A stretch of DNA of 64,000 nt from positions 12,634,001 to 12,698,000 of the forward strand of contig OZ038464.1 in the NCBI GenBank assembly GCA_964036295.1. The letters are read 5' to 3'. The position numbers and the translations under genes are program-made. Numbering within the stretch: position 1 is the first letter of the stretch; every line of letters starts with the position of its first letter. This DNA is from Plumapathes pennacea (Eukaryota; Cnidaria; Anthozoa; Antipatharia; Myriopathidae). Shown one piece after another: positions 35,301-44,155 of this stretch. The notes beneath the pieces were generated by a model. The model was not told where the DNA came from. It did not search any database and worked only from the letters and a program-made list of their open reading frames with translations.

Positions 35301-35659
35301 CACATGGAAACCAATAATAAGTAAGCGTGCTTGGTTTTTTTTTTTTTTTTTTTTTTCATGTCTGTGAAGGCGGCGGAGAAGGCCCTAAAAGCAGCGCAGT
35401 ACGCTAAAGATGCTGACAAAACCTATGAGCACAACCTTTCCTTCATCGCCAGTGATCTTGATGATGCTGAACTCAGCAGCTTGGCCTCTAGACTGGAGGG
35501 ACTTTTGGGCGGCTCAGCACGCATGCGCTACCCAGACCAGACAGGTTTTCACAAGATTCCCCACGACGTGTATGATCGTCAAATGGCAATTCAAGCCCGC
35601 GACTACGCAACGAGTATCCTTACGGCGGCGGAAAGATTCATTGATTCGAGGATAACATG
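11313..35659 (+). CDS. Sacsin-like giant co-chaperone, gene A
   Basis: Coding exons are 11313-11316, 14853-14953, 16930-17040, 20305-20452, 20960-22522, 23166-34180 and 35370-35659. Phases agree at all junctions, giving about 4,410 codons (human sacsin is about 4,580). Domains: sacsin repeat/GHKL ATPase 1 (residues ~12-640; [11 protein letters not shown] and [15 protein letters not shown]), repeat 2 from ~1376 ([26 protein letters not shown]), repeat 3 from ~2412 ([26 protein letters not shown]), J domain with HPD at ~4196, and HEPN from ~4280. No ubiquitin-like N-terminus is seen. Known sacsin acts with Hsp70 in the cytosol in proteostasis and cytoskeletal organisation. Start: ATG 11313 is the only ATG after an in-frame TAA in the same exon. 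A paralogue (gene B) follows downstream on the same strand. Confidence 0.9.
12234..14610. mobile_element. Inner CCCCTTACC element, rich in CCATATATGGG words
   Basis: It begins CCCCTTACCGAA and ends TTTGGTAAGGGG. The ends are packed with CCATATATGGG-like palindromic words (12255-12560 and 14370-14600). The middle includes the 72-bp tandem array. Some unrelated sequence (about 12600-13840) lies between. No ORF with known motifs. Confidence 0.6.
13849..14376. repeat. 72-bp minisatellite, seven full units plus a partial
   Basis: Units start at 13849 and then every 72 bp (13921, 13993, 14065, 14137, 14209, 14281, 14353). They read TTAACCATATTTTGCCCATA, then ATGTCCTCTG and ATATGGGAAATG. Because 72 is divisible by three, the minus strand stays open as a 24-residue peptide repeat ([10 protein letters not shown]...). 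This is most likely incidental. Confidence 0.95.
14853..14953 (+). CDS. Gene A exon 2, start of first sacsin ATPase repeat
   Basis: Entered in phase 1, left in phase 0. With the upstream ATG-G it encodes [20 protein letters not shown] then [15 protein letters not shown], the helix that precedes the ATPase N-box in sacsin repeats. The gene B exon 53270-53382 encodes the homologous segment ([20 protein letters not shown]). Confidence 0.88.
15290..16640. mobile_element. Old repeat copy in gene A intron 2
   Basis: Its left part (TCAGATATCC...TGTAGTGGGTTTTCAGG, CTTGGAGATTATTT) parallels 38145-38560. Its right part (GAAGTATCTGAGTTT, TTTACGGCTAGCATGCTTGCC, ATTACAGCCGTTCATCGAAC) parallels 41310-41540. 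It therefore belongs to the same family as the elements between genes A and B, but is more decayed. The ORFs at 15294-15566 and minus 16340-16636 fall inside it and are not host genes. Confidence 0.6.
16930..17040 (+). CDS. Gene A exon 3, ATPase N-box
   Basis: Thirty-seven codons, phase 0 at both ends: [20 protein letters not shown] then [19 protein letters not shown] and DA of [11 protein letters not shown] are the GHKL N-box residues that bind Mg-ATP. The gene B exon at 61961-62071 has the same length and differs at only a few residues. Confidence 0.93.
17575..17935. repeat. Dispersed repeat, copy 2 (first at 5880-6290)
   Basis: It shares CTGATTGGCTGAGAGCAT, CAGTGCAAAAATGTGAAAT, AATTGAAAATGATTGACAGC and GTGATTACCTATAC with copy 1. 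Non-coding. Confidence 0.6.
17999..20201. mobile_element. Transposon with TGTAAC-repeat termini and OTU-like ORF
   Basis: The left end TGTTACGCCCCGAAATGTAA and the right end with GCGGCGTAACA are inverted. Both about 200-bp termini are arrays of spaced ATGTAAC / GTTACAT words with GCGAAA or GCGCTAAAGGA spacers. CAGGG occurs immediately outside both ends (17994-17998 and 20202-20206), which looks like a 5-bp target duplication. The interior holds a minus-strand ORF (18579-19334) and a GGGTAG/CCCGGGT-rich inverted region at about 19445-19990. It sits in gene A intron 3. Confidence 0.8.
18579..19334 (-). CDS. OTU-like cysteine protease fragment inside a transposon
   Basis: 251 codons from the ATG at 19334. 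The ORF is open further upstream (to about 19405) without another clear start. The N-terminal third reads [20 protein letters not shown], then VVISSLG, and later [17 protein letters not shown]. This resembles the C-terminal half of OTU-type deubiquitinase domains, including the GEHYV strand that carries the catalytic His. The N-terminal half with the catalytic Asp/Cys is not seen, so the protein is partial or needs another exon. The remainder is Ser/Asp-rich and unrecognised. Its position between the inverted termini suggests that the transposon carries it. Confidence 0.55.
   Translation of the reverse strand: MRDRHSFHGCVVWSTIDHLTLQAAAELYNVAFVVISSLGPAATAVISPMNSFPICTFYLSHFAEGDGEHYVGLQNNPAWHDMATLSPAIRLPGSTNTLDQQPFSDSSGSINEGPPDVHWHAQEEVDQRPESDRDDRPSSRTSDLPVQSEMPIGNNPLLSYESTSAEVHPTVLNEDILEHIIQQTLTLFPYMRQALRAVSRRYLEISLIKNLHRWYTYQNLTISQIFDRLACEKLCPSKERQAGRLFDFARS
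20305..20452 (+). CDS. Gene A exon 4, ATPase G1 box
   Basis: Phase 0 in, phase 1 out. It encodes [20 protein letters not shown] through [28 protein letters not shown] is the G1/ATP-lid glycine motif of Hsp90-like folds. The donor is GTAATA. Confidence 0.93.
20453..20959. other. Gene A intron 4
   Basis: A plain AT-rich intron ending in TTTCTTTCTAG. No repeat or gene recognised. Confidence 0.6.
20960..22522 (+). CDS. Gene A exon 5, rest of first sacsin repeat
   Basis: A 1,563-nt exon, phase 1 at both ends, with acceptor TTTCTTTCTAG and donor GTAGGT. It begins [18 protein letters not shown], continuing the ATPase, and includes LFRFPLR and [20 protein letters not shown], the conserved sacsin signatures after the ATP site, followed by [16 protein letters not shown]. 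The ORF extends upstream of the acceptor, but that part is intronic. Confidence 0.92.
22523..23165. other. Gene A intron 5
   Basis: AT-rich with a short poly-A tract near 22775. The acceptor is TTGTTTACAG. No other feature recognised. Confidence 0.6.
23166..34180 (+). CDS. Gene A giant exon 6: sacsin repeats 2 and 3, J domain, start of HEPN
   Basis: A single 11,015-nt exon, uninterrupted, entered in phase 1 (Gly codon split) and left in phase 0 at CAG|GTGATG. Repeat 2 begins near 25365 (N-box [26 protein letters not shown]). Repeat 3 begins near 28471 ([26 protein letters not shown]). Each is followed by the sacsin signature FRFPLRTK and then CYLPLPL / CFLPLPF with VHVNGFFA or VHINGHFA. The J-domain helix II/III loop [14 protein letters not shown] (HPD at 33824-33832) comes near the end, and HEPN starts at [16 protein letters not shown]. 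The open frame runs on to 34342, but that tail is intronic because the next exon completes HEPN. Confidence 0.95.
34181..35369. other. Gene A intron 6
   Basis: No gene. It ends with a long T tract (35336-35356) before the acceptor GTGAAG. The short ORFs at 34349-34779 have no motifs. Confidence 0.6.
35370..35659 (+). CDS. Gene A exon 7, HEPN domain
   Basis: It follows CFKCHQ of exon 6 in phase 0 and reads [20 protein letters not shown], then [20 protein letters not shown], and ends [18 protein letters not shown] plus [12 protein letters not shown] is the classic sacsin HEPN helix. A donor GTTAGT follows at 35660. If it is not used, the frame continues to a stop at 35763-35765. If it is spliced to a strong acceptor at about 36365, TG joins A to form TGA. 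Confidence 0.85.
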
Positions 35660-36365
35660 GTTAGTACAACAAATTTATTTACTGTTTTGTTGTTGTTTTA
35701 GGCCTAGTGCTCTTGTCACTGCCAAAGGAGAATTTTTGCGGTTTCCTTCGTGTTTTTGCGAATAAATCCGCTCCGAGTCGGTGAATTGTCTTTATTTTTT
35801 CCTCATTCAGTTAACTAAAGCCGAGAAAAGCCGACGTTTATTTTAAAGAACTTCTGTCAACAGAAAACCAAATGAGAGAAAAAATGGATTTCCTGCAAAA
35901 CGTGTTGACAGAATTTTACCAAATTTATTTATTTACTTTGTCGCTTTCCGTACACAAAACAATTGTGCAAAATTTCAAAACAATTCACGGAAGGAATATG
36001 AATATAACTAACTTTTTCCCGCAATCACTCACAACAGGTGACGTTTGTCGCCATGGTTACCGATATCTGCTCACAATTTATGAGAACACTCTTCATAAGA
36101 ACTCAATGCCATAGACATAAAACCCTTTTGAGAAAGTAAACGCCGATTAAACTAAACAGCAGGTCATTTCCTGGTCTATAAACTGCCAGAAACTATTACG
36201 AGCCACCTTAAAGCGTGCTTTTGGGACTATTCCGTCTTTTCCTATTCCGGGTAATCATGTTCTTTTGGGACCTATTCTGATTCCGGAATGAACGGAATAG
36301 TTCCAAACGATTGCACCTTTAGCACAATCTTCTTTCACACTTTATTTTCTATTTTCCTTTGTAGA

Positions 36366-37560
36366 ATCTTCACGCGCCTTGGATTTTTTGCTGTAAACCA
36401 AGTGCATAGGCGTATCAAGTAAACCTATAAAGAAGTAACCAAGTACACTTATAAGAAAGTAGGACTTCAGCATTAAGCCTGTTAGACACATTATTTTGTT
36501 ATTTGTAGACTAGACGTTAATGCTGAAACTGAGGACACTAAAGATAAGAACCAAGTACATTTTTAACCAAAGTTCAGAAATGGGATTTCAGTATTGTTTG
36601 CTAGAACATTCGTTACATATATGTAGATTAGACGTTAATCATAAAGTTTTACGCGTTTATCCGTTATACATTTTAAACTAGCTATCATTAGTGTATTCTG
36701 AGGTTGTTGCTGTTGTTGTTTATTATTGATGAAAATGTAGTTGTGTCGTCTCGTTTTACTTGATTTGCTATCGGCTCGTCAAGGCGTGCTCTTTTCCCTC
36801 CTTCAACCAAACTTTAAAAATAAGACCAGTATATTATAGTTTATTAGAAATATTTGTCATATGTTAATCGAAAGGTTTTATGTATTTAGCCGTTAGAAAA
36901 ATCATGAGTACATTTTCCTCCTTTTAGTATTGTATATTGACCCTTTCACGCCTCAGCTCCTAATACTCAACCCACGTTTTCGACACTAACGAAAGCCTAA
37001 AGGAGAGAGCAACTAATTCTAACCAGAAACTACCTAGCCCTAAACCTAACCCCGGCTTCTTTGATACCATTTGCCGTTCGCCACACTGCTCGGTAGTTAG
37101 ACTATGACATCGGCAAAGAAGCCGACAGTACTGGACATCAGACTATAGTAGTTTTAGTCGGGCAGGACTAATACAAATTCTCTTTATATAAAATATTCAA
37201 AGAGAAATTCGCACAAGTGATTTGGTGAGAATTAATAGGTAAGTAAGCTTTCATTGGAGCAAGGCAAGGTTTCCACACTGGCGAGAGATTGAAGGGGAAA
37301 ATCGAAGTTAATCACAGTTGTCAGAGCATTGAGTCCTAACGCTGAACCGATGATTTAGGTTTTATTTATGAAAGTGGTATTTGTCGCTGTTGTTTGTGTA
37401 GTATTTTCTTTAATCAAATTAGATCACCATATGCTGCTGTTAATTAAAAGTCTTGCGTGAATATATGGGTTCAAGTTTATGTTTGCCTGAGGCTTTACAG
37501 AAATGCCATATGAGATGGCAGTGAGTGAGATAAGGTAAAATAGCTGTTCTGTAGAGCTGC
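36366..37560 (+). other. Possible 3' UTR exon and downstream DNA of gene A
   Basis: CTATTTTCCTTTGTAG ends at about 36365 and would be a good acceptor. The DNA beyond contains a loose direct repeat (TAGA.TAGACGTTAAT near 36507 and 36626). No coding sequence was found. A terminal-exon assignment is inference from the split stop codon. Confidence 0.3.
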
Positions 37561-37569
37561 AGTTTAGCT

Positions 37570-37995
37570 TTAATCAATGGGAATTGAATTGCGTAATCGG
37601 AACAGAACTCCTACTCTCTGACTATTTGTTTTACACACTTCAGTTATGCGTTCGTTAAAATTTAGATGTTCATTGATGTGCACACCAAGTAGCTTGATTT
37701 GGGTCGTTTTTGCTATATCCTGACAATCTTTGCTTAAATAGGCCCTCTCGGCCTTTTTAATGTTTTTGTTTACGTCTGGAAAATCCAAGGCTGAATTTGG
37801 TTCCCAACACGAAAGAACGTCATTAATCAAAATAAAAACAGGTAGTAGCACTTTTAGATCAAAAGAAACTAATGTTCTCCTCAAACGAATTGGATGGAAG
37901 TGGATCGCTATTCATCTTTCGACTTTCAGGGACCCCAAAAATGGCGGAACCAAGGATTTTGGCGCGCCAAGTACTGTCATTGAGAGGGCCTCTTT
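37570..37995 (-). mobile_element. Non-LTR retrotransposon fragment (RT C-terminal region)
   Basis: The minus-strand translation ends TTQIKLLGVHINEHLNFNER then ITEVCKTNSQRVGVLFRLRN. This pattern (LLGV.I...L.F..HI..VCKK...R...L.RLR) is typical of the segment after the reverse-transcriptase catalytic core in LINE elements of the Jockey/CR1/RTE type. The upstream part VLSCWEPNSALDF matches 3390-3560. Truncated, without an YXDD motif in view. Confidence 0.65.
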
Positions 37996-38017
37996 AAGGA
38001 GGGCCTAGATGGGGTTT

Positions 38018-38121
38018 ACTGTTAAGTGTTATGGACCTGAATTTTTTACTGTTAAGTGTTATGAAGCCCAAAAAATTAATGTTAAGTGTTATGTAAAAAA
38101 AAATACAGTTAAGTGTTACAA
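38018..38121. repeat. Four spaced GTTAAGTGTTAT(G) words
   Basis: ACTGTTAAGTGTTATG occurs twice exactly, followed by AATGTTAAGTGTTATG and CAGTTAAGTGTTAC. The words are separated by 11-18 bp of unrelated sequence. They sit between a LINE fragment and the start of another repeat (38129). No inverted partner array was found nearby. Confidence 0.8.
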
Positions 38122-38551
38122 GACCAGATACTAGAAATACGATAATCGCAGATATCCTCTCGCTCTGTTGTGGGTTTTTGGAAAGCGGGGTTCTTGTTTA
38201 TTTTCCGCTTGGAGATTATTTTAAAATCTTTTTTACAAACCACGGTTTGTGTAGCGACGTCACCAGTCGGCCGCTAAAAAATCTTTGCGGCATGGAAGTC
38301 TGGTTTATTTCAGACGTGCACAGTCTGCAATTTTCGTGGACACTAGCTGAACTCCAAAATTCGCTGAGACAACTTTTACACGCAACTACAGAATACTCCC
38401 GAGACTTGAAAGCCAAGAAAAGCGCAAATAGAATAGTGACTCGGTCAGTTTTGCACAGTCAGCAAGTCGATCTTCGACACCAAAATTATAATAAATATTA
38501 AGAAATGCCACGATTTCTTAAGCCAACCCTGTATCCTAACCACATACGTGT

Positions 38552-38584
<33 letters not shown>

Positions 38585-39312
38585 CAAAGCGAGAGTCGCT
38601 TGTTTACAAGCTTTCGAAGTCTCGCAAAATGTGTGAATTTTGGCAAGGATTCAATTTTGAACACAACAACTTTTCAAACCGCGTTTGACGAATTTAAAAT
38701 CTTTGACAGAAAAAAGAAATCAAGTCACTAAATAATGCAAGTTCCGATTGAACTGAGCGGGCAAACCCGGTTAATAATACTAGGTCCGATTGTGTTGAGC
38801 GAGCAAATTCGGCCACCCATCACAGTTCCCGGGGCATCAAACGACAAAATATACGGCAATTGTTGAAATACCATAACTATAACACAACTTTAAAAGTAAC
38901 ATACGTGTACTGTACGTTAATTGATGTAATTTTTCAAAACTCACCGGTTCCTGAAAGCCATAGCTTTAGCTCTTTTCCAGCAAAGAAAACAAAACCCAAA
39001 ACACTAGTGTTTATCCCCGAACGAAGTGAGGGAAATACTCACGACACTAATGCAGTAATATTATACCGCCTACTTGGGGACTCCAAGCCTGTCGCCATCT
39101 CGAAATTTAACGTTGTCTGTCAGTCAGTCAGTCAGTCAGTCAGTCAGTCTGGCGTACGACTTTAGGCGCGGTTACCCCGCTAACCAATAACAAAGGCCGG
39201 ATCGATCACGTGTGCCCTGTTGTTTTACTCGGAATAACTTAGAGAAATTAGATTTGAACGAAGCATTTAGATTTGAACGAAGCAACAATATATCGTAGCT
39301 GCGTTCACGAAA

Positions 39313-39603
39313 ATGGAAAACTTAACTGAAAAACTTGAAACAGAACAGTCTCGCGAAGCTCGTCTTCAAATGAGAAGGGAACAGGCACGAGCAAGGCGAA
39401 ATCGTGAAACGAGCGAACAACAGCGCATGAATGCCGATCGAAAGCGACATGAACAGAAGCGGATAACGCAGACAACTCTGCAAAGAGAACAGCGCTTGAA
39501 TGCAAATCGGAAACTTCAGGAGAAAAAGCGGGCCGAAGAGAAGACTCCGCAAAGACAACAGCGCATGAATGCCGACCAAAGCGACGTGAACAGAAGCGGG
39601 TAA
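39313..39603 (+). pseudogene. STPR-like arginine-rich repeat ORF, transposon fragment, copy 1
   Basis: It begins MENLTEKLETEQSREARLQM and continues RREQARARRNRETSEQQR, with about 23-residue repeats of the form QR..N..R..QEKKRAEE.TPQR. It then shifts frame (the next repeat unit continues in another frame to about 39660). It is highly charged and presumably coiled coil or DNA-binding. Homologous ORFs lie at 45952-46263 and minus 58700-59445. Alone it is only an N-terminal fragment. Confidence 0.6.
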
Positions 39604-40225
39604 CACAAACAACTCCGCAAAGGGAACAGCGCTTGAAAGCAAATCGAGAGCTTCAGACGCCGTTTTGTGTTAAACTCAGATACTTATTTAGAAAGGACAA
39701 GCAACAAAGGTTAGTCAGTGGAAATCGAACAATCATCGTGACAAAGATATATTTTGTAACTCGATCACTTCAGGAATGTATTAAAATCTGTATGCTGATC
39801 ATTTTCCCTCGAAGTATTGTTTTACTACGCTTCTGTCGCCAGTTTCGGCTACCGTATTCGCTCAGAGCAATCGGAACTTGGATTCTTGAATGATTTAGTC
39901 AGATGTCTTATTTTTCTGTAATCTGACTCGCGGTGATTGCAGCGAGAATCGTTCACAAGCCCTTAGAAGTATTACTGGGTCTGAAGCCCGTGTATAATTT
40001 GAAGTAAACTGTTCAAGTTTTGCTTTGATTCTGGGAGAAATCTTGCTGTTTTGAGTGGGTTCACATACAAAACAATTCGAGCCTATTAAATATGCATGCC
40101 TGAGTCTGGTGCATGCAGTAGTAAAAACAAATCGCACAGGAAGCCTATTTAATTGTACTGCCTATGAATTCAAAATTGGAAAATCGGTGTTCTTTTTTTC
40201 CTGTACTACGACGGCCGACCAACTT

Positions 40226-40908
40226 CGGTCCGTGGGTCTTCCGTCCATTCAATTTTCGTATAAATTACAAAATCAAAAATTGAATATTAAAGTTTCCAAT
40301 TTTAATATTTTATCGTTTATGCGGCAATGAAAATTAGAAATTCCTCTTGGACTTTGCATCGATGTATATTTTCAACAATCCAAAACTGAATTTAGTTTTC
40401 CGATTTCTCCTTTTCGATGTGTTCGAAAATCAGAAATATAACCACCAGTTTCCCTTTTCCATCCGCTGAAAAGCGACAAAAACAGACGCATACTTCGTAT
40501 GATTCGAACGGGAGATCAATTTTCAATTTTCGTACATACGAAAATTGAAACATCGAATTTTGACAAAATTTCCCGAGGGGGAGGGTATGGCTAGTCTGTT
40601 TCGGCTGCTACTTGGCTCTTCGTTTGTCAAGGGGAGGGGACACGGGATTTTCTGGACCACTCTTAGCCCGAAAATGGCGGCGCGCAAGAGGTTTATTTTG
40701 TAAGGACGACGAATTGATGTGCGATTGCCTGAGTCTACAAAATGTGGTAATGACTGTGGAATGGAAACGCCGAAGATTAGGCGCCGATGTGGGCTAAGTA
40801 TGGCCGCCAAACGGCGTAATATGTAATATGAAAATTGAAAACTTTAATATTCAATTTTTGATTTTGTAATTTATACGAAAATTGAATGGACGGAAGACCC
40901 ACGGACCG
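40226..40908. mobile_element. MITE with CGGTCCGTGGGTCTTCC ends
   Basis: The left end CGGTCCGTGGGTCTTCCGTC is mirrored exactly by GACGGAAGACCCACGGACCG at the right. The complementarity continues through CCATTCAATTTTCGTATAAA and an AT-rich stretch (about 70 bp). The related repeat copy at 46795-46880 lacks it, so it inserted into copy 1 after the repeat spread. A solo end-like piece occurs at 45673-45705. Confidence 0.8.
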
Positions 40909-41249
40909 TACTTCGTCACGCAATCGATTCTTTTTTCAACGCAAAAGTATAACACACACCATCCTTTTTCTCCTTCCTTTGCGTGTAGCACTTGAGTTCG
41001 AAGAAAACATTGAGTCAACATTTCGGTAAAACAAAGGCTACTCTTATTGGGAGTTACCAAAGTAAAAGTCCCATCAATGGCAGAGTGAGGGGGTATATGC
41101 GATTATCGTATTTCTATTAACTTCAATGATTTCAAAACACACTGTATAGAGCAGTCCTAGTAAAGTACGAAATTTCCACTTTCCATTGTATTGTGCGTCG
41201 TCATCTTGTCAAAACTTGGATTCTGAAAACTACAATCCTGTTATTGTAA

Positions 41250-41560
41250 AAGGTGAAATTTGCCACGGTGATTGTTCGATTTCCACCCACTGTAATTTGC
41301 TATTCCTTTATGAAGAAGTATCTGCGTTTTAACACAATACTGGTGTCTGGGATTGTGTTCAGGTCGGCCAGTCGGTGCCTTAAAGAATTCGTTTCACGGC
41401 TAGCAAGCTTGCCTCCGATACATTGGCAAAATATCCGGGCAGTTTACAGCCGTCCGTCGAACTGCTTGGCCTTGTATCTGCATCTTGTTGTACAAAATCA
41501 CTTCCGTTCGTACTCTATTGCATGTCACCAAAGAAAATGGCGGTTTACAGTTCTTGCCTA
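41250..41560. repeat. Repeat segment shared with 16250-16600
   Basis: It shares GAAGTATCTG, CGGCTAGCAAGCTTGCC, TACAGCCGT..TCGAAC and CCTTGTATCTGCAT with the older intron 2 copy. Non-coding. A poly-C tract follows at 41583-41603. Confidence 0.6.
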
Positions 41561-41924
41561 AGAGCCTGGGAACGAGGTCGTACCCCCCCCCCCCCCCCCC
41601 CCCTCCCCTCTAGGCTCTCTTTAAGGCCACATTCCCCATGCTGACAGTTGCGGTTAACGGTTGGTAACTGAAACTTGCCGGGTTCCCCCCTAGATAATTG
41701 TTCCTGTACCAACACGAGGCCAACTGCCCTTCTGTCTCAGTATCCTTTCCCGTTATGTATAGTTAGTGATAGTCTGCATACATAGTGAGATTGGCACTCT
41801 TTGACGCAAAAAGACATGTCGTTTTGGAACATTTAATGTTAGAGTTCCAAAAGACGATCCTTGTGGACATCCACGTGTCATTTCCTTCCAAAATTTGATC
41901 CCGTCAAGAGCATTTTATGCAAAG

Positions 41925-42140
41925 TGCACTTGTTTATTAATAGAAATATTTTGATTAGTTTGTCTTATGCCCTAATTTACCCGTATCTATATTATGGGAA
42001 TGTCATATCAGGAGCAATAACTATGCGACAAGGTTAGAAAGATTACAAAAAATGCAGAAAAAGGCTTCACGTGTGATTACTTTTCTTCTTACATTGCGCC
42101 ATCCAAACCATTATTTCATAGTGGGATTGCAATTACAACT
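41925..42140 (+). mobile_element. LINE reverse-transcriptase C-terminal relic
   Basis: A broken reading gives YALIYPYLYYGNVISGAIT, then after a frameshift LERLQKMQKKASRVITF, and then ..APSKPLF. This is the conserved block after the RT core in LINEs (YPYL.Y.N..WG...L..LQ..Q..A.R.I). The region just downstream (42150-42560) recurs at about 59690-59960. Confidence 0.65.
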
Positions 42141-42149
42141 CTGTCGCCG

Positions 42150-42560
42150 CTAATTATTTAGTCCCGACGAAACTTTCTGTAGCGACACGAAATACTTTGG
42201 GAAGATACCAGAGCGAAACACAGACACAAAAGCTATATGATGAACTTTAGCCGTAAACAAACGACGATTTATGCTTTACACTGTACTTAACATCTCTTGC
42301 CTCATACATACTGTAGCTGTTTCGTAAAGTATTTTTCGCCGAAAATATATCCGTTCTTATGATGAAGATATCAATATTCGCGGCTCAAGACTCTACTAAC
42401 GCAGCTCTGCGAATATATTTCATGTATTATGCCGCAAGCCTGTGACAGTGGTCAAAATGGCTTATCGAAAGTGCCTGTTGAAGTGTATTTTTTCCATTCG
42501 ATCATGTAGCGTTTTTTTCGTGGAAATCGTATGCTAGAAATGGAAAATACACCGAAAAAG
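42150..42560. repeat. Dispersed repeat, copy at 59690-59960
   Basis: Shared words include TATTTAGTCCCGAC, GCGACACGAAATACTTT, CTTTAGCCGTAAA and CTGTTGAAGTGT..TT..TTCGATCATGTAGC. Same orientation as the second copy. No gene. Confidence 0.7.
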
Positions 42561-43317
42561 CACAATCGCAGAAAGGGGGTGGGCGGGGCAAGTTTGTCAC
42601 ACGAACGTTCCAACGAAGTGCAGTGGCAATTCGTCGCGGATAACCGAGCTCGAAATGGTCGAATGTCTTGAGTTGTACGAAATTTTGTCAAACCAACTTT
42701 CGTCTAGGGCATTTTCGAAGTGCAATCTTGTAAACTGTGGAGTTTATTTCGAGCAATCTGTCTTATTGGACTGACCGAACCGTGCAATTATTTCCATTTT
42801 GTAATTGCAATTTATTTTGTTTGGAATTCTTTATAAACACTAAATTGCTGCCCTCAAAAATAGTATACCAAGAAAGGCCCTGTTTACAGGCCATTACAGT
42901 GCCACAAGAAACAAGAAACGCATCCTTCGGTCGTTCAAAAACCAAGATGACTGGAGGGAACGCCGCGCGATTTAAAAATAGGCCGCCACGCTGAATCTGT
43001 TGCTCTGCCTATTGCTGACAAACACAACATAAAAAAGCATAATTGGGGAATTGTAAACGTAAAATGTTGCTGTGTAAAACCGTTTATTTAGCGGACGGTT
43101 TTGTTCGTGCCAAAAAAAGCGAGAGGCTTCTTGCTTGCTTTCTTACGTACGCCATTTTGTATTTAATATCAAAATAATTCCCCGTGGGGGGTCCCCTTTC
43201 ATAGCGCGCCCCCGCGTTTAATTAATATGCATGTTCAGTTACGCGTGGAATGCTGCGTGCGCGATTTACAGCCGCTTGTTGGGAACCTGTGCCCTGTGCC
43301 TCTCGAGTAATACAAAA

Positions 43318-43456
43318 TGGCGACCAGGCGTGCTATTGACCTGTGCGCTTCTACTGAGACCGCCACTTCTACGCAGGCTAAGTGCCTAAAAGGAGAGAAA
43401 ACCAATTGAAATCTACCCAGGAACCAGAAATAGACGACAGCTCACAACTCAGTTGG
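43318..43456 (+). promoter_or_regulatory. Candidate promoter-proximal 5' exon upstream of gene B
   Basis: A locally GC-richer stretch (about 42950-43400) leads to AAAATGGCGACC, a YY1-like word, and then to a good donor GTAAGT at 43457. The short ORF from ATG 43317 stops after about 30 codons. Gene B's start exon at 48231 needs a 5' non-coding exon upstream, and this is one possible source. It could equally be transposon sequence. Confidence 0.2.
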
Positions 43457-43694
43457 GTAAGTTCGATTATCGATTCATATTTACCCGCATGCAGAATTTG
43501 TACAACTGCACTTCTTTCCCTGCCGAAAATTGATTTGCCTCATGATATGGTCGATATACAGAAACTTATAAAAGTTTCAATTTAATCGAGGCTCGGGAAT
43601 CGAAGTTGATAGACGTCCCTAAGATGGATGTTGGTCATTTTGAACAACACCCATTGAGTGATCAATTCAGGAGATTTACGTAGTATTTTTTAAC

Positions 43695-44155
43695 CACGGC
43701 GACGGCAACGGCAACGGAGGAGCCAGAAAAAGAGTGTTTCCATATTCCTTACGTCTTTGTAACTTCGCCATTCTTAGGTTGCTCATTTTTTTCCGTTTTT
43801 GCCGAGGTTCTTTTGTTTTCATCGTCTCTTACTAGGAAGAAAGCCTGGTAATTTCTCGAACTATCGTCCACGTCCTGACAACAACTTAAGCCTGGTTTCC
43901 ATATGATTGCTTCGATCACCGGAATCGCTGCAACCGCCCAGAGATTTCCATATGATCGTGTCTCGATCGTCCGAGGTGGTTTCCATTATTACAAACATTT
44001 CTCCGATTGTCTGAGATAGAACCGGGGCGATATCGCTTCGATTGCTTCGATCGCCGGATTCGCGGTGACTGTGTTTCCATATAATTGCGGCTTATATCGC
44101 TCCGATCGTTCCAAATATTGTTTCACCGACGTTGCTGTCGTCCTCTCCCGTCCTA
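43695..44155 (-). mobile_element. GGACG MITE family, copy 2, with replaced interior
   Basis: The outer parts are the reverse complement of 10437-10764 (GGTTGCTCATTTTTTTCCGT, TTTGTAACTTCGCC, CACCGACGTTGCTGTCGTCC). The interior at about 43888-44116 is instead a sequence with repeated TTTCCATATGATTGC / TCGATCGCCGGA words, apparently a second insertion. Confidence 0.65.

Larger units (their letters stand above)
38129..41113. mobile_element. Composite repeat with STPR ORF, copy 1
   Basis: It contains a terminal block ACTAGAAATACGATAATCGC (minus orientation) at 38129, a region shared with 15290-15640, a CAGT microsatellite (39118-39149), the STPR ORF (39313-39603), an inserted MITE (40226-40908) and an end block ATGCGATTATCGTATTTCTA near 41100. 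Most blocks recur at 45700-47090 and, inverted, at 57880-60710. STPR-like arginine-rich repeats are known at the N-termini of some metazoan Helitron proteins, and the CTAGT ends fit Helitron 3' termini, so a Helitron-derived origin is the best guess. Confidence 0.5.
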
